A stretch of 61,119 nucleotides of DNA from Pseudomonadota bacterium (GCA_021793155.1 JAJYTF010000029.1:1-61119); one strand, 5' to 3'. Positions 43,556 to 52,648 are shown, counted from the first letter of the stretch. A program made the numbers and translations. The notes: generated by a model not told the origin, from the letters alone.

Positions 43556-45217
43556 ATGCCCGAAAAGCTTGCCGATGGTCCTGAGCTACGCCGGTGGGAT
43601 ACCCGTCGTCGCGACAAGGAACGCCGCCTGGTCGACATTGCCCATCTGACCATTGGCAAGGCGTTGGACAGCAGGCGCCTGGTCGAGGCGCTCGAGGCGG
43701 TGATGCGCCCGGGCGATCGGGTGGCGCTCGAGGGGAACAACCAGAAGCAGGCGGATTTCCTGTCCCGGTGCCTGGCCAAGGTCGATCCCGCCCGGGTGAA
43801 TGACCTGCACCTGCTGATTTCCAGCATCAGCCGGCCGGAGCATCTCGACCTTTTCGAGAGGGGAATCGCGCGGAAGGTCGACTTTTCCTTCGCCGGTCCA
43901 CAAAGCCTGCGCATGGCGCAACTGCTCGAGGACGGCGTACTGGAGATCGGGGCCATCCACACCTATGTGGAACTGTACGCCCGCATGTTCGTCGATCTGA
44001 CCCCGAACATCGCCCTGGTCTGTGCCGAAAAGGCCGATGCGGCGGGCAATCTTTACACCGGACCGAACACCGAGGACACGCCGACCATCGTCGAGGCGGC
44101 GGCCTTCCGCCATGGCGTGGTGATCGCCCAGGTCAACCAGATCACCGAGGACCTGCCGCGCGTCGATATTCCGGGATCCTGGGTGGACCTGATCGTCGAG
44201 GCCGATCGTCCCTTCGCCGTCGAGCCCTTGTTCACCCGCGACCCCCGGCACATCAACGAACTGCAGGTGTTGATGGGGATGATGGTGATCCGCGGCATCT
44301 ATGAGCGGCACGGGGTCACCTCGCTCAACCACGGCATCGGTTTCGATACCGCCGCCATCGAGCTGCTGCTGCCGACCTATGGGGAATCCCTCGGGCTCAA
44401 GGGCAAGATCTGCCGGAACTGGACGCTCAACCCGCATCCTACGCTGATTCCGGCAATCGAAAGCGGCTGGGTCGACAGCGTGCATTGCTTCGGCAGTGAA
44501 GTGGGCATGGAGGACTACATCCGCGCCCGATCGGACGTCTTCTTCACCGGACCCGACGGTAGCCTGCGGTCCAACCGGGTTCTTTGCCAACTGGCCGGCC
44601 AGTACGGCGTCGATCTGTTCATCGGCTCGACCCTGCAGATGGACCCCGACGGCAATTCGTCTACCGTGACCCTGGGCCGTCTGGCCGGTTTCGGCGGGGC
44701 GCCGAACATGGGCCATGATCCACGTGGCCGCCGCCATGCCACGCCGGCCTGGCTCAACATGATCACCGCCGAAGGCGACGTGCTGCGTGGCCGCAAGCTG
44801 GTGGTGCAACTGGCGGAAACCTATCAGAAGGGGGGGCAGCCGGTGATCGTCGAATCGCTCGACGCCATCGAGGTGGGCAAGGCCGGCGGCATGCCGGTCG
44901 CGCCGGTGATGATCTATGGCGACGACGTCAGCCACGTCGTCACCGAGGAAGGGATCGCCTATCTGTACAAGGCCGAGGGGATCGCGGAGCGGCGCGCTGC
45001 CATCGCGGCAGTGGCCGGGGTCACGCCAGTGGGCATTAAGGCCGATCCGAAAACCTCGGAGCGCCTGCGCCAGCGCGGCATCGTCGCCTATCCCGAGGAC
45101 ATCGGGGTGCGCCCCAGTGAAGCCAGCCGTTCGTTGTTGGCGGCCCGCAGCATCGAGGACCTGGTCGCCTGGTCCGGCGGCCTCTACCGTCCGCCGAGCC
45201 GATTCCAGAGCTGGTAA
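43556..45217 (+). CDS. mdcA: Malonate decarboxylase alpha subunit (acetyl-S-ACP:malonate ACP transferase)
   Basis: A 553-residue CoA-transferase-like subunit. It swaps malonate for acetate on the MdcC carrier, giving malonyl-S-ACP and free acetate. The whole length matches MdcA (about 550 residues), with DRVALEGNNQKQADFLSRCL early, PNIALVCAEKADAAGNLYTG and PNTEDTPTIVEAAAFRHGVV in the middle, and MDPDGNSSTVTLGRLAGFGG and APNMGHDPRGRRHATPAWLN late. It is the first enzyme gene of the operon. Confidence 0.96.
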   Translation: MPEKLADGPELRRWDTRRRDKERRLVDIAHLTIGKALDSRRLVEALEAVMRPGDRVALEGNNQKQADFLSRCLAKVDPARVNDLHLLISSISRPEHLDLFERGIARKVDFSFAGPQSLRMAQLLEDGVLEIGAIHTYVELYARMFVDLTPNIALVCAEKADAAGNLYTGPNTEDTPTIVEAAAFRHGVVIAQVNQITEDLPRVDIPGSWVDLIVEADRPFAVEPLFTRDPRHINELQVLMGMMVIRGIYERHGVTSLNHGIGFDTAAIELLLPTYGESLGLKGKICRNWTLNPHPTLIPAIESGWVDSVHCFGSEVGMEDYIRARSDVFFTGPDGSLRSNRVLCQLAGQYGVDLFIGSTLQMDPDGNSSTVTLGRLAGFGGAPNMGHDPRGRRHATPAWLNMITAEGDVLRGRKLVVQLAETYQKGGQPVIVESLDAIEVGKAGGMPVAPVMIYGDDVSHVVTEEGIAYLYKAEGIAERRAAIAAVAGVTPVGIKADPKTSERLRQRGIVAYPEDIGVRPSEASRSLLAARSIEDLVAWSGGLYRPPSRFQSW

Positions 45218-45225
45218 GAGCGACC

Positions 45226-46134
45226 ATGCCGGCAATGACTCAGGCAATCGGGCTGGCCGCTCCGGCACTCGCCGCTCCCCGGCCGGCCTCGCGATCGGCC
45301 GCCCGGCTGGCCGATCTGGCGGTGGACGCGCTGATCGCCGAAGCCCATCTGACGCCGAAACCGGCCCTTGTCGATGGGCGGGGCAGCGGCGCCCATGCCG
45401 ATCTCGACCTGCCCACCATGGTCCGCTCGGCCAACGCCCTGCGTCCCACCTTCACCGCCATGGCCGAGGCAGCCGAGGGAATCGAACCCGGCCGCCGGCT
45501 GCGGGAGCTGCTGGGGGCCATCGGCCGGCGCGGGGAACGGGATATGCTGGCCGCCACCGGCGGCAGCAATGCCCATCGCGGCGCCATCTGGGTGCTGGGG
45601 CTGTTCATCGCTGCAGCGGTCGGAGGAAGCCGCGGCGACGCTGGCGAGCTGGCCGGACGCGTTGCCGGGTTGGCCTGTATATCCGACGGGCATGCGCCGG
45701 ACGGCGGGAGCCACGGACTTCGAGCCTGCGGCCGCTATGGCGTCGCCGGCGCGCGGGGTGAAGCCATGTCCGGGTTTCCGGCGGTGGTGAGGGTCGGCCT
45801 GCCCATGCTGCGTCGGGCACGGGATCGAGGTCTCGGCCGTGACGAGGGCATGCTGGACAGCCTGATGGCCATCATGGCGATGCTGGACGACACCTGCCTG
45901 CTGCATCGCGGCGGGCGGCGTGCCCTGGCCGCGGCGAAAGACGGGGCGGCGGCAGTGTTGGCGGCTGGCGGAACCTCGACCCCGGCCGGGCTGTCGGCAC
46001 TGGCAAGCCTCGACGCCGAACTGCTGGCAATGAACGCCTCCCCCGGCGGCAGCGCCGACATGTTGGCCGCCTCGATCTTCCTCGACTGGCTGGGGGTGCA
46101 GCCGGCCAGGTCTTTCGCCTTCGGCTCAGGATGA
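45226..46134 (+). CDS. mdcB: Triphosphoribosyl-dephospho-CoA synthase
   Basis: A 302-residue CitG/MdcB protein that joins ATP and dephospho-CoA to make the prosthetic-group precursor for MdcC. DALIAEAHLTPKPALVDGRG and SGAHADLDLPTMVRSANALR are the family marks, with ATGGSNAHRGAIWVLGLF and MAMLDDTCLLHRGG later. It starts eight bases after mdcA. Its last residues (FAFGSG) and stop are encoded inside a REP-like palindrome. Confidence 0.95.
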   Translation: MPAMTQAIGLAAPALAAPRPASRSAARLADLAVDALIAEAHLTPKPALVDGRGSGAHADLDLPTMVRSANALRPTFTAMAEAAEGIEPGRRLRELLGAIGRRGERDMLAATGGSNAHRGAIWVLGLFIAAAVGGSRGDAGELAGRVAGLACISDGHAPDGGSHGLRACGRYGVAGARGEAMSGFPAVVRVGLPMLRRARDRGLGRDEGMLDSLMAIMAMLDDTCLLHRGGRRALAAAKDGAAAVLAAGGTSTPAGLSALASLDAELLAMNASPGGSADMLAASIFLDWLGVQPARSFAFGSG

Positions 46135-46176
46135 CAATGGAATCAGAGACTTGTCATCCCGAGCCTACGGCGAAGG
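46118..46176. repeat. REP-like imperfect palindrome between mdcB and mdcC
   Basis: CCTTCGGCTCAGGATGACAA (46118-46137) and TTGTCATCCCGAGC plus CGAAGG (46151-46164, 46171-46176) form a stem with one G-T pair and a six-base bulge. The GTCATCC-GAG...CGAAGGATCT wording is like dispersed repeats of many genomes. It holds the mdcB stop codon and lies in the 74-bp gap of the operon; it could alter mRNA stability of the downstream genes. Confidence 0.7.
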
Positions 46177-46208
46177 ATCTCCTGACGACAGGGCATTAAG
46201 GTGGTGTG

Positions 46209-46502
46209 ATGGAAATCTACGAATTCCGATATCCGGCCTCGATCGCGGTGGGCAGGCGCGCGCATGTGGGGGTGGTTGGCTCCGGTGACCTGGAAATCCT
46301 GCTCGAACCGGCGGCGGATGGGCAGGCGCGTGTTCGCGTGCGCACCAGCGTCGATGGCTATGGTCCCATCTGGAAGACCGTGCTCGACCGCTTTTTTTCC
46401 CGCTTCCCGGCCATCGCCGCCATTGAAATCAATGATTTCGGTGCCACTCCCGCCATGGTGACGCTGCGGCTGCAGCAGGCCTTCGAGGAGAGCCGGGCAT
46501 GA
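46209..46502 (+). CDS. mdcC: Malonate decarboxylase acyl carrier protein (delta subunit)
   Basis: A 97-residue carrier protein. Ser25 in HVGVVGSGDLEILLEP is at the position known to bear the 2'-(5''-phosphoribosyl)-3'-dephospho-CoA prosthetic group in Klebsiella MdcC. ATG 46209 is used. The stop overlaps the mdcD start (ATGA), so their translation is coupled. Confidence 0.95.
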   Translation: MEIYEFRYPASIAVGRRAHVGVVGSGDLEILLEPAADGQARVRVRTSVDGYGPIWKTVLDRFFSRFPAIAAIEINDFGATPAMVTLRLQQAFEESRA

Positions 46503-47368
46503 ACGCCGGGGCGACGCCGTTGGAACGGCTGCTGGCGCGGCGCAGCTTCATCGAGCTGTCGGCTCGGGAAAGGGCCAGGGAGATCCTTGATCCGGGCAGT
46601 TTCCGCGAGTTGCTGGGGCCGTTCGACCGGCTGCACTCGCCGTGGCTCGAGATGCAGAATATCGTCCCGCAGGAGGATGACGGCGTGGTGATCGCCAAGG
46701 GACGGATCGACGGCCAGCCGGCCGTGGTCATGGCCATCGAAGGGGCCTTCCAGGGTGGCAGCATGGGGGAGGTGGCCGGCGCCAAGATCACCTGCGCATT
46801 GGATCTGGCGCTCAAGGACAATGAACTGGGGACGCCGACCCGCCCGGTTCTGGTTCTCGAGACCGGCGGGGTCCGGCTGCAGGAGGCCAATCTGGGGCTG
46901 GCCGCGATCGCCGAGATTCAGGCCGCGATCGTGGCCCTGCGCCGGTATGTGCCGGTGGTCGGAGTGATTGCCGGCATGGTCGGCTGCTTCGGCGGCATGT
47001 CGCTGGCCGCCGGCCTGTGCAGCGCCCTGATCGCCACCCGGCAGGCCCGGCTGGGGATGAACGGACCCGAGGTGATCGAGCAGGAAGCCGGAATCGAGGA
47101 ATTGGATGCCGCGGACCGCCGCCTGGTGTGGAGCCTGATTGGCGGCGGGCAGCGGCACGCGGTGGGCTTGGTGGACGAACTTGTCGACGACGACGCGGCG
47201 GCCATCGCCGGTGCCGTCCGCGCGGCCTTCGTGCGTGGACTTCCCGCCCGGCACAGGAGCGAGCAGGTTGCCCTGTTCCTCGACCGGCTTGCCGCCGTCG
47301 ATCCGGCGGAAAAGCTCAACGGCCCGGCCTTGCGGGTGCTTTGGGGCAAAGGAGGAAGCAATGGCTGA
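46499..47368 (+). CDS. mdcD: Malonate decarboxylase beta subunit
   Basis: A 289-residue carboxytransferase-type subunit. With MdcE it decarboxylates malonyl-S-ACP to acetyl-S-ACP. It shows the crotonase-fold biotin-independent carboxylase pattern: AIEGAFQGGSMGEVAGAKIT, LVLETGGVRLQEANLGLAAI and GVIAGMVGCFGGMSLAAGLC, plus RLGMNGPEVIEQEAG. The last eight bases overlap mdcE. Confidence 0.95.
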   Translation: MNAGATPLERLLARRSFIELSARERAREILDPGSFRELLGPFDRLHSPWLEMQNIVPQEDDGVVIAKGRIDGQPAVVMAIEGAFQGGSMGEVAGAKITCALDLALKDNELGTPTRPVLVLETGGVRLQEANLGLAAIAEIQAAIVALRRYVPVVGVIAGMVGCFGGMSLAAGLCSALIATRQARLGMNGPEVIEQEAGIEELDAADRRLVWSLIGGGQRHAVGLVDELVDDDAAAIAGAVRAAFVRGLPARHRSEQVALFLDRLAAVDPAEKLNGPALRVLWGKGGSNG

Positions 47369-48203
47369 AGCCGAGACCACCATCAGCCGCGGCCTGATCT
47401 GGCTGCGGGCGCTGACCGGCGGGGAGGGTACGGTTGCAGGCGGCCCTGCTTCGGTTCGCTATGCCGAGGCGCCGCTCGGCGACGGCCCGGCGTGTTTCCT
47501 GGCCGTCGTCCCCGATGCAGGCGGCCGCTTTCCCCGTGCCCGGCACGGAGAGGTCGGTCTGCTGGAGGCCTGGACCCTGGCCAAGCTGGTAGGGGATGTC
47601 GTCGCCGCAGACGAGGGCAGGGTGCGCCGGCCGATCGTCGCCGTGGTCGACGTCCGCGGCCAGGCCTACGGGCGCCTTGAAGAGTTGCTGGGCATCCATC
47701 AAGCCTGCGCGGCGGCCGTTGATGCCTATGCCTCGGCTCGCCTGGCGGGGCATCCGCTGATCGCCCTGCTGGTCGGGCGCGCCATGTCGGGAGCATTCCT
47801 CGCCCATGGTTACCAGGCGAACCGCATCCTCGCCCTGGAAGACCCCGGCGTCCTGGTCCATGCCATGGGCAAGCAGGCGGCTGCGCGGGTGACCCGCCGC
47901 TCGGTGGCCGAGCTTGAGGAACTGGGCAACACCGTGTTGCCCATGTCTTACGACATCCGCAACTTGAGCCGGCTCGGCCTGGTGCACCGGCTGATCAGCG
48001 GCATCGATCCGGGGGTGCCGTCGGCGGCGGATGTGGCGCGGGTGGCAACCGAGCTGGCGGTCGCCGTGGCTGAGGTGCGGGCAGGGGGGGGCGGGCTGGA
48101 CTTGCGCCTGGAAAACGACGCCGCGCGGAAGACCCGGGCGGCATCGCTGGAGGTGCGGCGGCGCATGGCCGAGCAATGGGCCGGGGATGGGGCCGGCGCA
48201 TGA
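47361..48203 (+). CDS. mdcE: Malonate decarboxylase gamma subunit
   Basis: A 280-residue partner of MdcD. It has the pattern IVAVVDVRGQAYGRLEELLG and HPLIALLVGRAMSGAFLAHG with LEDPGVLVHAMGKQAAARVT. ATG 47361 follows GGAGG; the stop is part of an ATGA junction with mdcG. Confidence 0.94.
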   Translation: MAEAETTISRGLIWLRALTGGEGTVAGGPASVRYAEAPLGDGPACFLAVVPDAGGRFPRARHGEVGLLEAWTLAKLVGDVVAADEGRVRRPIVAVVDVRGQAYGRLEELLGIHQACAAAVDAYASARLAGHPLIALLVGRAMSGAFLAHGYQANRILALEDPGVLVHAMGKQAAARVTRRSVAELEELGNTVLPMSYDIRNLSRLGLVHRLISGIDPGVPSAADVARVATELAVAVAEVRAGGGGLDLRLENDAARKTRAASLEVRRRMAEQWAGDGAGA

Positions 48204-48844
48204 GCGACTGCCTGGCCCACGATCTGGTGACGGCAACTGGCGCCGGGGCGGTGGAGCATGGTGATCCTGCCCCCGACTGGGTCGGCGACAGCCTGGAACG
48301 GTCCCTGCTGATGGTGGTTCGGCGGGCGCGCCCGCAAGGGGACCTGCTGCCGGTCGGCCTGCGTGGCGAGGCCCGGCACCAGCGGTTCGGCGCCTGGTTG
48401 CCGCGCCGGGAGGTGGTGTCGGTGGTGCGGCCGGAGGACCTGGCCCGGATGCGCGCCTGGTCAGCCTCGCCGCGTGCCGCACTGCTTCCTCATTTCGAGG
48501 CCCTGGACCGGATCGCCCGAACGATGGACGCGTGCGGGGTGGTTTGGGGACCGGTTGGCGGCATGGGCTATGAATTGGCCTCCGGCACGCCATGCCTGAC
48601 CCGGTCGAGCGACCTGGACCTGGTGCTGCGCGCCGGTGAGCCGCTCGACCGGCGGATTGCCGGGGAACTGGCCGGCGCCCTGACCGCGTTGCCGGTGAAG
48701 AGCGACCTGTTGATCGAAACACCGCGGGGCGCGGTGGCCCTTGCGGAATTCGTGGCCGGGGCGCCGCGCCTGATGCTGAGAACTTCGGACGGCCCGTGCC
48801 TCTCGGCCGATCCCTGGCAACCCGGGGAAGGCGGCGCCCGATGA
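48200..48844 (+). CDS. mdcG: Malonate decarboxylase holo-ACP synthase (phosphoribosyl-dephospho-CoA transferase)
   Basis: A 214-residue nucleotidyltransferase-like protein that attaches the prosthetic group to MdcC. The active-site segment GPVGGMGYELASGTPCLTRS then SDLDLVLR holds the paired aspartates, and LIETPRGAVALAEFVAGAP is also MdcG-like. It overlaps both mdcE and mdcH at ATGA junctions. Confidence 0.93.
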   Translation: MSDCLAHDLVTATGAGAVEHGDPAPDWVGDSLERSLLMVVRRARPQGDLLPVGLRGEARHQRFGAWLPRREVVSVVRPEDLARMRAWSASPRAALLPHFEALDRIARTMDACGVVWGPVGGMGYELASGTPCLTRSSDLDLVLRAGEPLDRRIAGELAGALTALPVKSDLLIETPRGAVALAEFVAGAPRLMLRTSDGPCLSADPWQPGEGGAR

Positions 48845-49791
48845 CCGTGGCGTTCCTTTGTCCCGGCCAGGGAGCCCAATCGCCCGGCTTTCTCCATCGC
48901 CTGCCTGACCATCCGGCGGTGGCGGCGACCATCGCCGAAACCAGTGAGGCCTTGGATGAGGACGTACTCGGCTTCGATCGCGAAGATGCCTTGCGATCCA
49001 CCGTGGCGGTGCAATTGTCCACCGTCATCGCCGGAGTCGCTGCCGCCCGGGTCCTGGCGGCCAACGGAGTCGGACCCGCCGCGGTGGCCGGTATGTCGGT
49101 GGGCGCCTTCACCGCGGCGGTGGTTTGCCGCGCCTTGTCCTTGCCTGATGCCGTGAGATTGGTCCGCCTGCGGGCGCGCCTCATGGAACAGGCTTTTCCG
49201 CAGGGCTACGGCATGGCGGCGGTGGTCGGGCTGGACGAGCGCCGGCTGCGCGCCCTGATCGGCCAGGTCCATTCCATGGCGACCCCCGTCTTCCTCGCCA
49301 ATCTCAACGCGCCGACGCAATATGTCGCCGCCGGTTCAGCCGAGGGGCTGGATCGCCTCGTCGCTCTGGCCCAGGCGGCGGGAGCCCGCAAGGCGGAGCG
49401 GCTGGCCGTCGCCGTTCCGTCCCATTGCCCGCTGCTGGCCGGGCCGGCCCATGCCCTGGCCCAGGCCATTGCCGAGATCGGTATCGCCGTCCCCGGTCCG
49501 CCCTATGTGACGAACCGTGGTGCGCGGGTGACCCGCGACCCGCAACGGATTGCCGATGATCTGGCCTGCAGCCTGATGCATCCGGTGCGCTGGCACGAAT
49601 GCACCGAGATTTTGTACGAAGGCGGGACGCGCCTCTTCATCGAACTGCCTCCCGGCTCGGTGCTGGCCGATCTGGCGGCGCAGGCCCTGCCCGATGCCCG
49701 GGCGGTCACCGCCGACGGCACGCCGGCGGCTGCTTTGGCGGCGCTGGCCAGTCAGATAGGTAATACTGCCTATAAATATGGCATTAGGTAA
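48841..49791 (+). CDS. mdcH: Malonyl-S-ACP:ACP transacylase of malonate decarboxylase
   Basis: A 316-residue FabD-like acyltransferase. It has CPGQGAQSPGFLHRL at the start and the nucleophile serine in AGMSVGAFTAAVVCRAL (GxSxG). It loads malonyl groups from malonyl-CoA onto new carrier protein to start the catalytic cycle. The last residues (QIGNTAYKYGIR) come from two AT-rich repeats that also contain the TAA stop, so the natural end may once have been different. Confidence 0.93.
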   Translation: MTVAFLCPGQGAQSPGFLHRLPDHPAVAATIAETSEALDEDVLGFDREDALRSTVAVQLSTVIAGVAAARVLAANGVGPAAVAGMSVGAFTAAVVCRALSLPDAVRLVRLRARLMEQAFPQGYGMAAVVGLDERRLRALIGQVHSMATPVFLANLNAPTQYVAAGSAEGLDRLVALAQAAGARKAERLAVAVPSHCPLLAGPAHALAQAIAEIGIAVPGPPYVTNRGARVTRDPQRIADDLACSLMHPVRWHECTEILYEGGTRLFIELPPGSVLADLAAQALPDARAVTADGTPAAALAALASQIGNTAYKYGIR

Positions 49792-49802
49792 TATCGCCTA
49801 AT
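49758..49802. repeat. Two AT-rich direct repeats, each palindromic, at the mdcH end
   Basis: AGGTAATACTGCCTA (49758-49772) and AGGTAATATCGCCTA (49786-49800) differ at two bases and are spaced 28 bases apart; each has TAGG/CCTA symmetry. The second extends to the palindrome ATTAGG...CCTAAT (49783-49802). They include the end and stop of mdcH and may act as an operon terminator or protein site. Confidence 0.5.
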
Positions 49803-49904
49803 GGATTTCTAGTATTCGGCAACGCCAGTGTCATAACAATTTGTCGTATAAGGGCTCGACAAAGCGGTCGCGAACCGGCGCCCAGGACATCGGAGGAAGT
49901 ATTC

Positions 49905-49982
49905 ATGAAGGCTCCCACCCCCCGCGCCGCGGCGACGGCGCTTCGAACAGGGCATGGCCGCCATCCGACCGCCCATGGGTGA
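49905..49982 (+). other. Short frame from a strong ribosome binding site, shifted from the cyclase gene
   Basis: CGGAGGAAG stands just before ATG 49905, the best start signal in the region, but the frame stops at 49982 after 25 codons. It is one base out of frame with the PAS-GGDEF-EAL gene. Removing one C from the C6 run at 49918-49923 would join them and give MKAPTPAPRRRRFEQG in front of MAAIRPP. Confidence 0.5.
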
Positions 49983-52533
49983 GATGGGGGGGGCCGCGGA
50001 GCGGTCGCCGCCCGACGCGGTTCATGCGCTGAACCGGGCCCTGGAACAACGGATCAGCGCCCAGGCCGAGGAGCTGCAAGCCAAGGAGCAGCAGCTGCGC
50101 GACGCGCTGACCCAAACCGAGAAGATCCTCACCGCGTCCGCGGCCGGCATTCTCGTCTTCCAGCATGACGGCCAGTGCCTGCTCGCCAATCCCGCGGCCG
50201 CCGCGTTGTTCGGAGAATCGCGCCTCACCCTGCTGAGCCGAAGATTCCGCGATTTCGAGGCGTGGGGCCGATCGGGGCTGCTGACGGCAGCCGAGCAGGC
50301 TTTCGTGGGCGGCGAGAAGGTGGAGACGGAGGTCAACCTGACCCCTTCGCCGGGGCGGACCGTCTGGGTGAACGCTCAGTTTTCGCCGTTCAATTGCCGA
50401 GGCGAGCCGCATCTGCTGCTGACCCTGCAGGACATTACCGAAAAGAAATGGGCGGCCGAGGCCTTGGCCAAACGCGAGCGGGAATTCCGCAGCCTGGCCG
50501 ACAACGTGCCCGACAGCATCATCCGCTACGACCTGGAAGGCCGTATCCTTTACGTCAATCGCGCTTTGGAACGGGTTCTCGAGCGCCGGGCCGAGGATCT
50601 GATCGGCAAGACCACCCAGGAAGCGGTGGGCGCTTACGACTCCCTTGGCAATTCGGTACTCGAGGTGGGAACAACCGGGCAAAGCCGGGAAATCGAATTG
50701 TTCATTCCGGCGCCCGGCGGCAAGCTGCGCTACCACGCCTTCAGCATCGTGCCTGAGCCGGGAGGCGACGGCGATCCGGTAAGCGTGCTGGCCGTCGGGC
50801 GCGACCTGACCGAGCAGCGGATGGCCGAGGAGGGGCTGCGCCTGGCGGCCAACGTCTTCCACAACTCGGCGGAGGGTGTGGTCATCACGGACGCGGCCAA
50901 CGGGATCGTCTGGATCAATCCGGCATTCACCGAAATCACCGGCTATGCCGAGGCCGAGGTGCTGGGAGCCAATCCCAGCCTGCTGCGATCAGACCGTCAT
51001 GGGCCCGAGTTCTATGCCGCCATGTGGGACAGCCTGGCCGCCGAGGGCCGTTGGCAGGGCGAGATCTGGAACCGCCGCAAGAATGGGGAAGCCTATCTGG
51101 AGTGGCTGACCATCAACCGCATCGAGGACCAGGCCGGCAACCCGATCCGCTATGTCGGGGTCTTCCACGACATCACCGAGATGCGGCAAAAGGACGAGCA
51201 CATCCGTCATCTGGCCTTCCACGACGCGTTGACCGCCTTGCCCAACCGGACCTTGATGCTGGATCGCCTGGACCAGGCCATCAGCCGCTGCCGCCGCGGG
51301 AAATGCCGCCTCTCGGTAACCTTTATCGACCTCGACCGGTTCAAGGCGATCAACGACGGGCTGGGGCACGACATCGGCGACCTGATGCTGCAGGAGGTGG
51401 CGCTCCGGATCAAACGCCGCCTGCGGGCGATGGATACGGTGGCGCGCCTTGGCGGCGACGAATTCATGGTGCTGATGGAAGGGCTGGACCACCCGGAGGA
51501 TTGCGCCTGCCTGGCCCGCGACCTGATCGCCGAGATCGCCCGGCCGATGGAACTGCACGGCCATGTGGTCGAGGTCGGGGCATCCATGGGAATCGCCGTA
51601 TTCCCGGACGATGCCACGGACCCGCTGGAACTGATGAAGCGGGCGGATACCGCCATGTACGCCGCCAAGGCGGCGGGGAAGAACACCTATCGTTTCTTTC
51701 GCCACGAGATGTTGGAACGGGCCAGCCAACGTCTGACGTTGGAAATGGACCTGCGCCGCGGCATCGCCGCCAGCGACCTGGAGCTGCGATACCAGCCGAA
51801 GATCCATCTGCGAACCGGTGAACTTCTCGGGGTCGAGGCGCTTCTTCGCTGGCGGCATCCAACCCGGGGGCTGCTGGGGCCGGATGCCTTCCTTCCGCTG
51901 GCCGAGGAAAGCGGGCTGATGGCGGATGTCGGGACCTGGGTGCTGAACGAGGCCTGTCGCCAGGCTGCCAAGTGGCGGGCTTGCGGGCGCCGTATTCCCA
52001 TCGCCGTGAACATTTCGGCGGGCGAGCTGGAAAGCGGTGACCTGGTGGACCGGGTTGTCGAGATTACTCGTCTGCAGGGCATCGATCCCAGGGACGTGGA
52101 AATCGAGCTGACCGAGAGTACGGTGATGGCGAACCCGGAAGCGGTGGCGAGCGTGCTCACCCGGTTGCGCAATCTGGGGGTCACCGTCGCGGTCGACGAT
52201 TTCGGCACCGGCTATTCCAGCCTAGCTTATCTGCGGCGCCTGCCCATCGACACCCTGAAGGTCGACCGCTCCTTCGTCCGCGACGCCGACCATGACGAGG
52301 GCGACGCGCAGATTGTCCGCACTATCCTGGCGTTGAGCGATGCGCTCAAGCTGGCCGTGGTGGCCGAAGGCGTCGAGACGGTGGGCCAGGCCGATCTGCT
52401 GCGTTCCATCGGCTGCAGCGTCGCCCAAGGCTACCTGTTCTCGCCGCCGCTGCCTCCCGCCGAACTGGAGGTGTGGATGGACAGCGGCGCCCGGCACCGC
52501 TGGCCGATTCAGGGATCGCGTGTGGTATGTTGA
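49954..52533 (+). CDS. PAS-PAS-PAS-GGDEF-EAL cyclic di-GMP protein
   Basis: An 859-residue soluble signalling protein with three PAS domains (about 57-165, 175-290, 295-415), a GGDEF domain with an intact GGDEF at 500-504, and an EAL domain with E628-A-L, the DDFGTG block and QGYLFSPPL at the end. Both catalytic motifs are intact, so it could make and break cyclic di-GMP, with PAS input deciding. A coiled region (ALNRALEQRISAQAEELQAK) precedes the first PAS. ATG 49954 has a weak ribosome binding site; the better one at 49905 is out of frame across a C6 tract, so the true start is in doubt. Confidence 0.92.
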   Translation: MAAIRPPMGEMGGAAERSPPDAVHALNRALEQRISAQAEELQAKEQQLRDALTQTEKILTASAAGILVFQHDGQCLLANPAAAALFGESRLTLLSRRFRDFEAWGRSGLLTAAEQAFVGGEKVETEVNLTPSPGRTVWVNAQFSPFNCRGEPHLLLTLQDITEKKWAAEALAKREREFRSLADNVPDSIIRYDLEGRILYVNRALERVLERRAEDLIGKTTQEAVGAYDSLGNSVLEVGTTGQSREIELFIPAPGGKLRYHAFSIVPEPGGDGDPVSVLAVGRDLTEQRMAEEGLRLAANVFHNSAEGVVITDAANGIVWINPAFTEITGYAEAEVLGANPSLLRSDRHGPEFYAAMWDSLAAEGRWQGEIWNRRKNGEAYLEWLTINRIEDQAGNPIRYVGVFHDITEMRQKDEHIRHLAFHDALTALPNRTLMLDRLDQAISRCRRGKCRLSVTFIDLDRFKAINDGLGHDIGDLMLQEVALRIKRRLRAMDTVARLGGDEFMVLMEGLDHPEDCACLARDLIAEIARPMELHGHVVEVGASMGIAVFPDDATDPLELMKRADTAMYAAKAAGKNTYRFFRHEMLERASQRLTLEMDLRRGIAASDLELRYQPKIHLRTGELLGVEALLRWRHPTRGLLGPDAFLPLAEESGLMADVGTWVLNEACRQAAKWRACGRRIPIAVNISAGELESGDLVDRVVEITRLQGIDPRDVEIELTESTVMANPEAVASVLTRLRNLGVTVAVDDFGTGYSSLAYLRRLPIDTLKVDRSFVRDADHDEGDAQIVRTILALSDALKLAVVAEGVETVGQADLLRSIGCSVAQGYLFSPPLPPAELEVWMDSGARHRWPIQGSRVVC

Positions 52534-52648
52534 TACCGCGTCACTGGATTTCTTCACACGCTCCTTTGCGGGAACGACGAAGAAGGGGCTGCCACTTCCG
52601 CGCTCAGCCCGATCTCGACCTGTAAAAGCGCTGTGACGCGACGCCTAG

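Noticed and set aside
47316-49184. 622-codon minus frame over mdcE, mdcG and mdcH
   Set aside because: Low-complexity Arg/Pro-rich reading opposite three clearly recognised genes.
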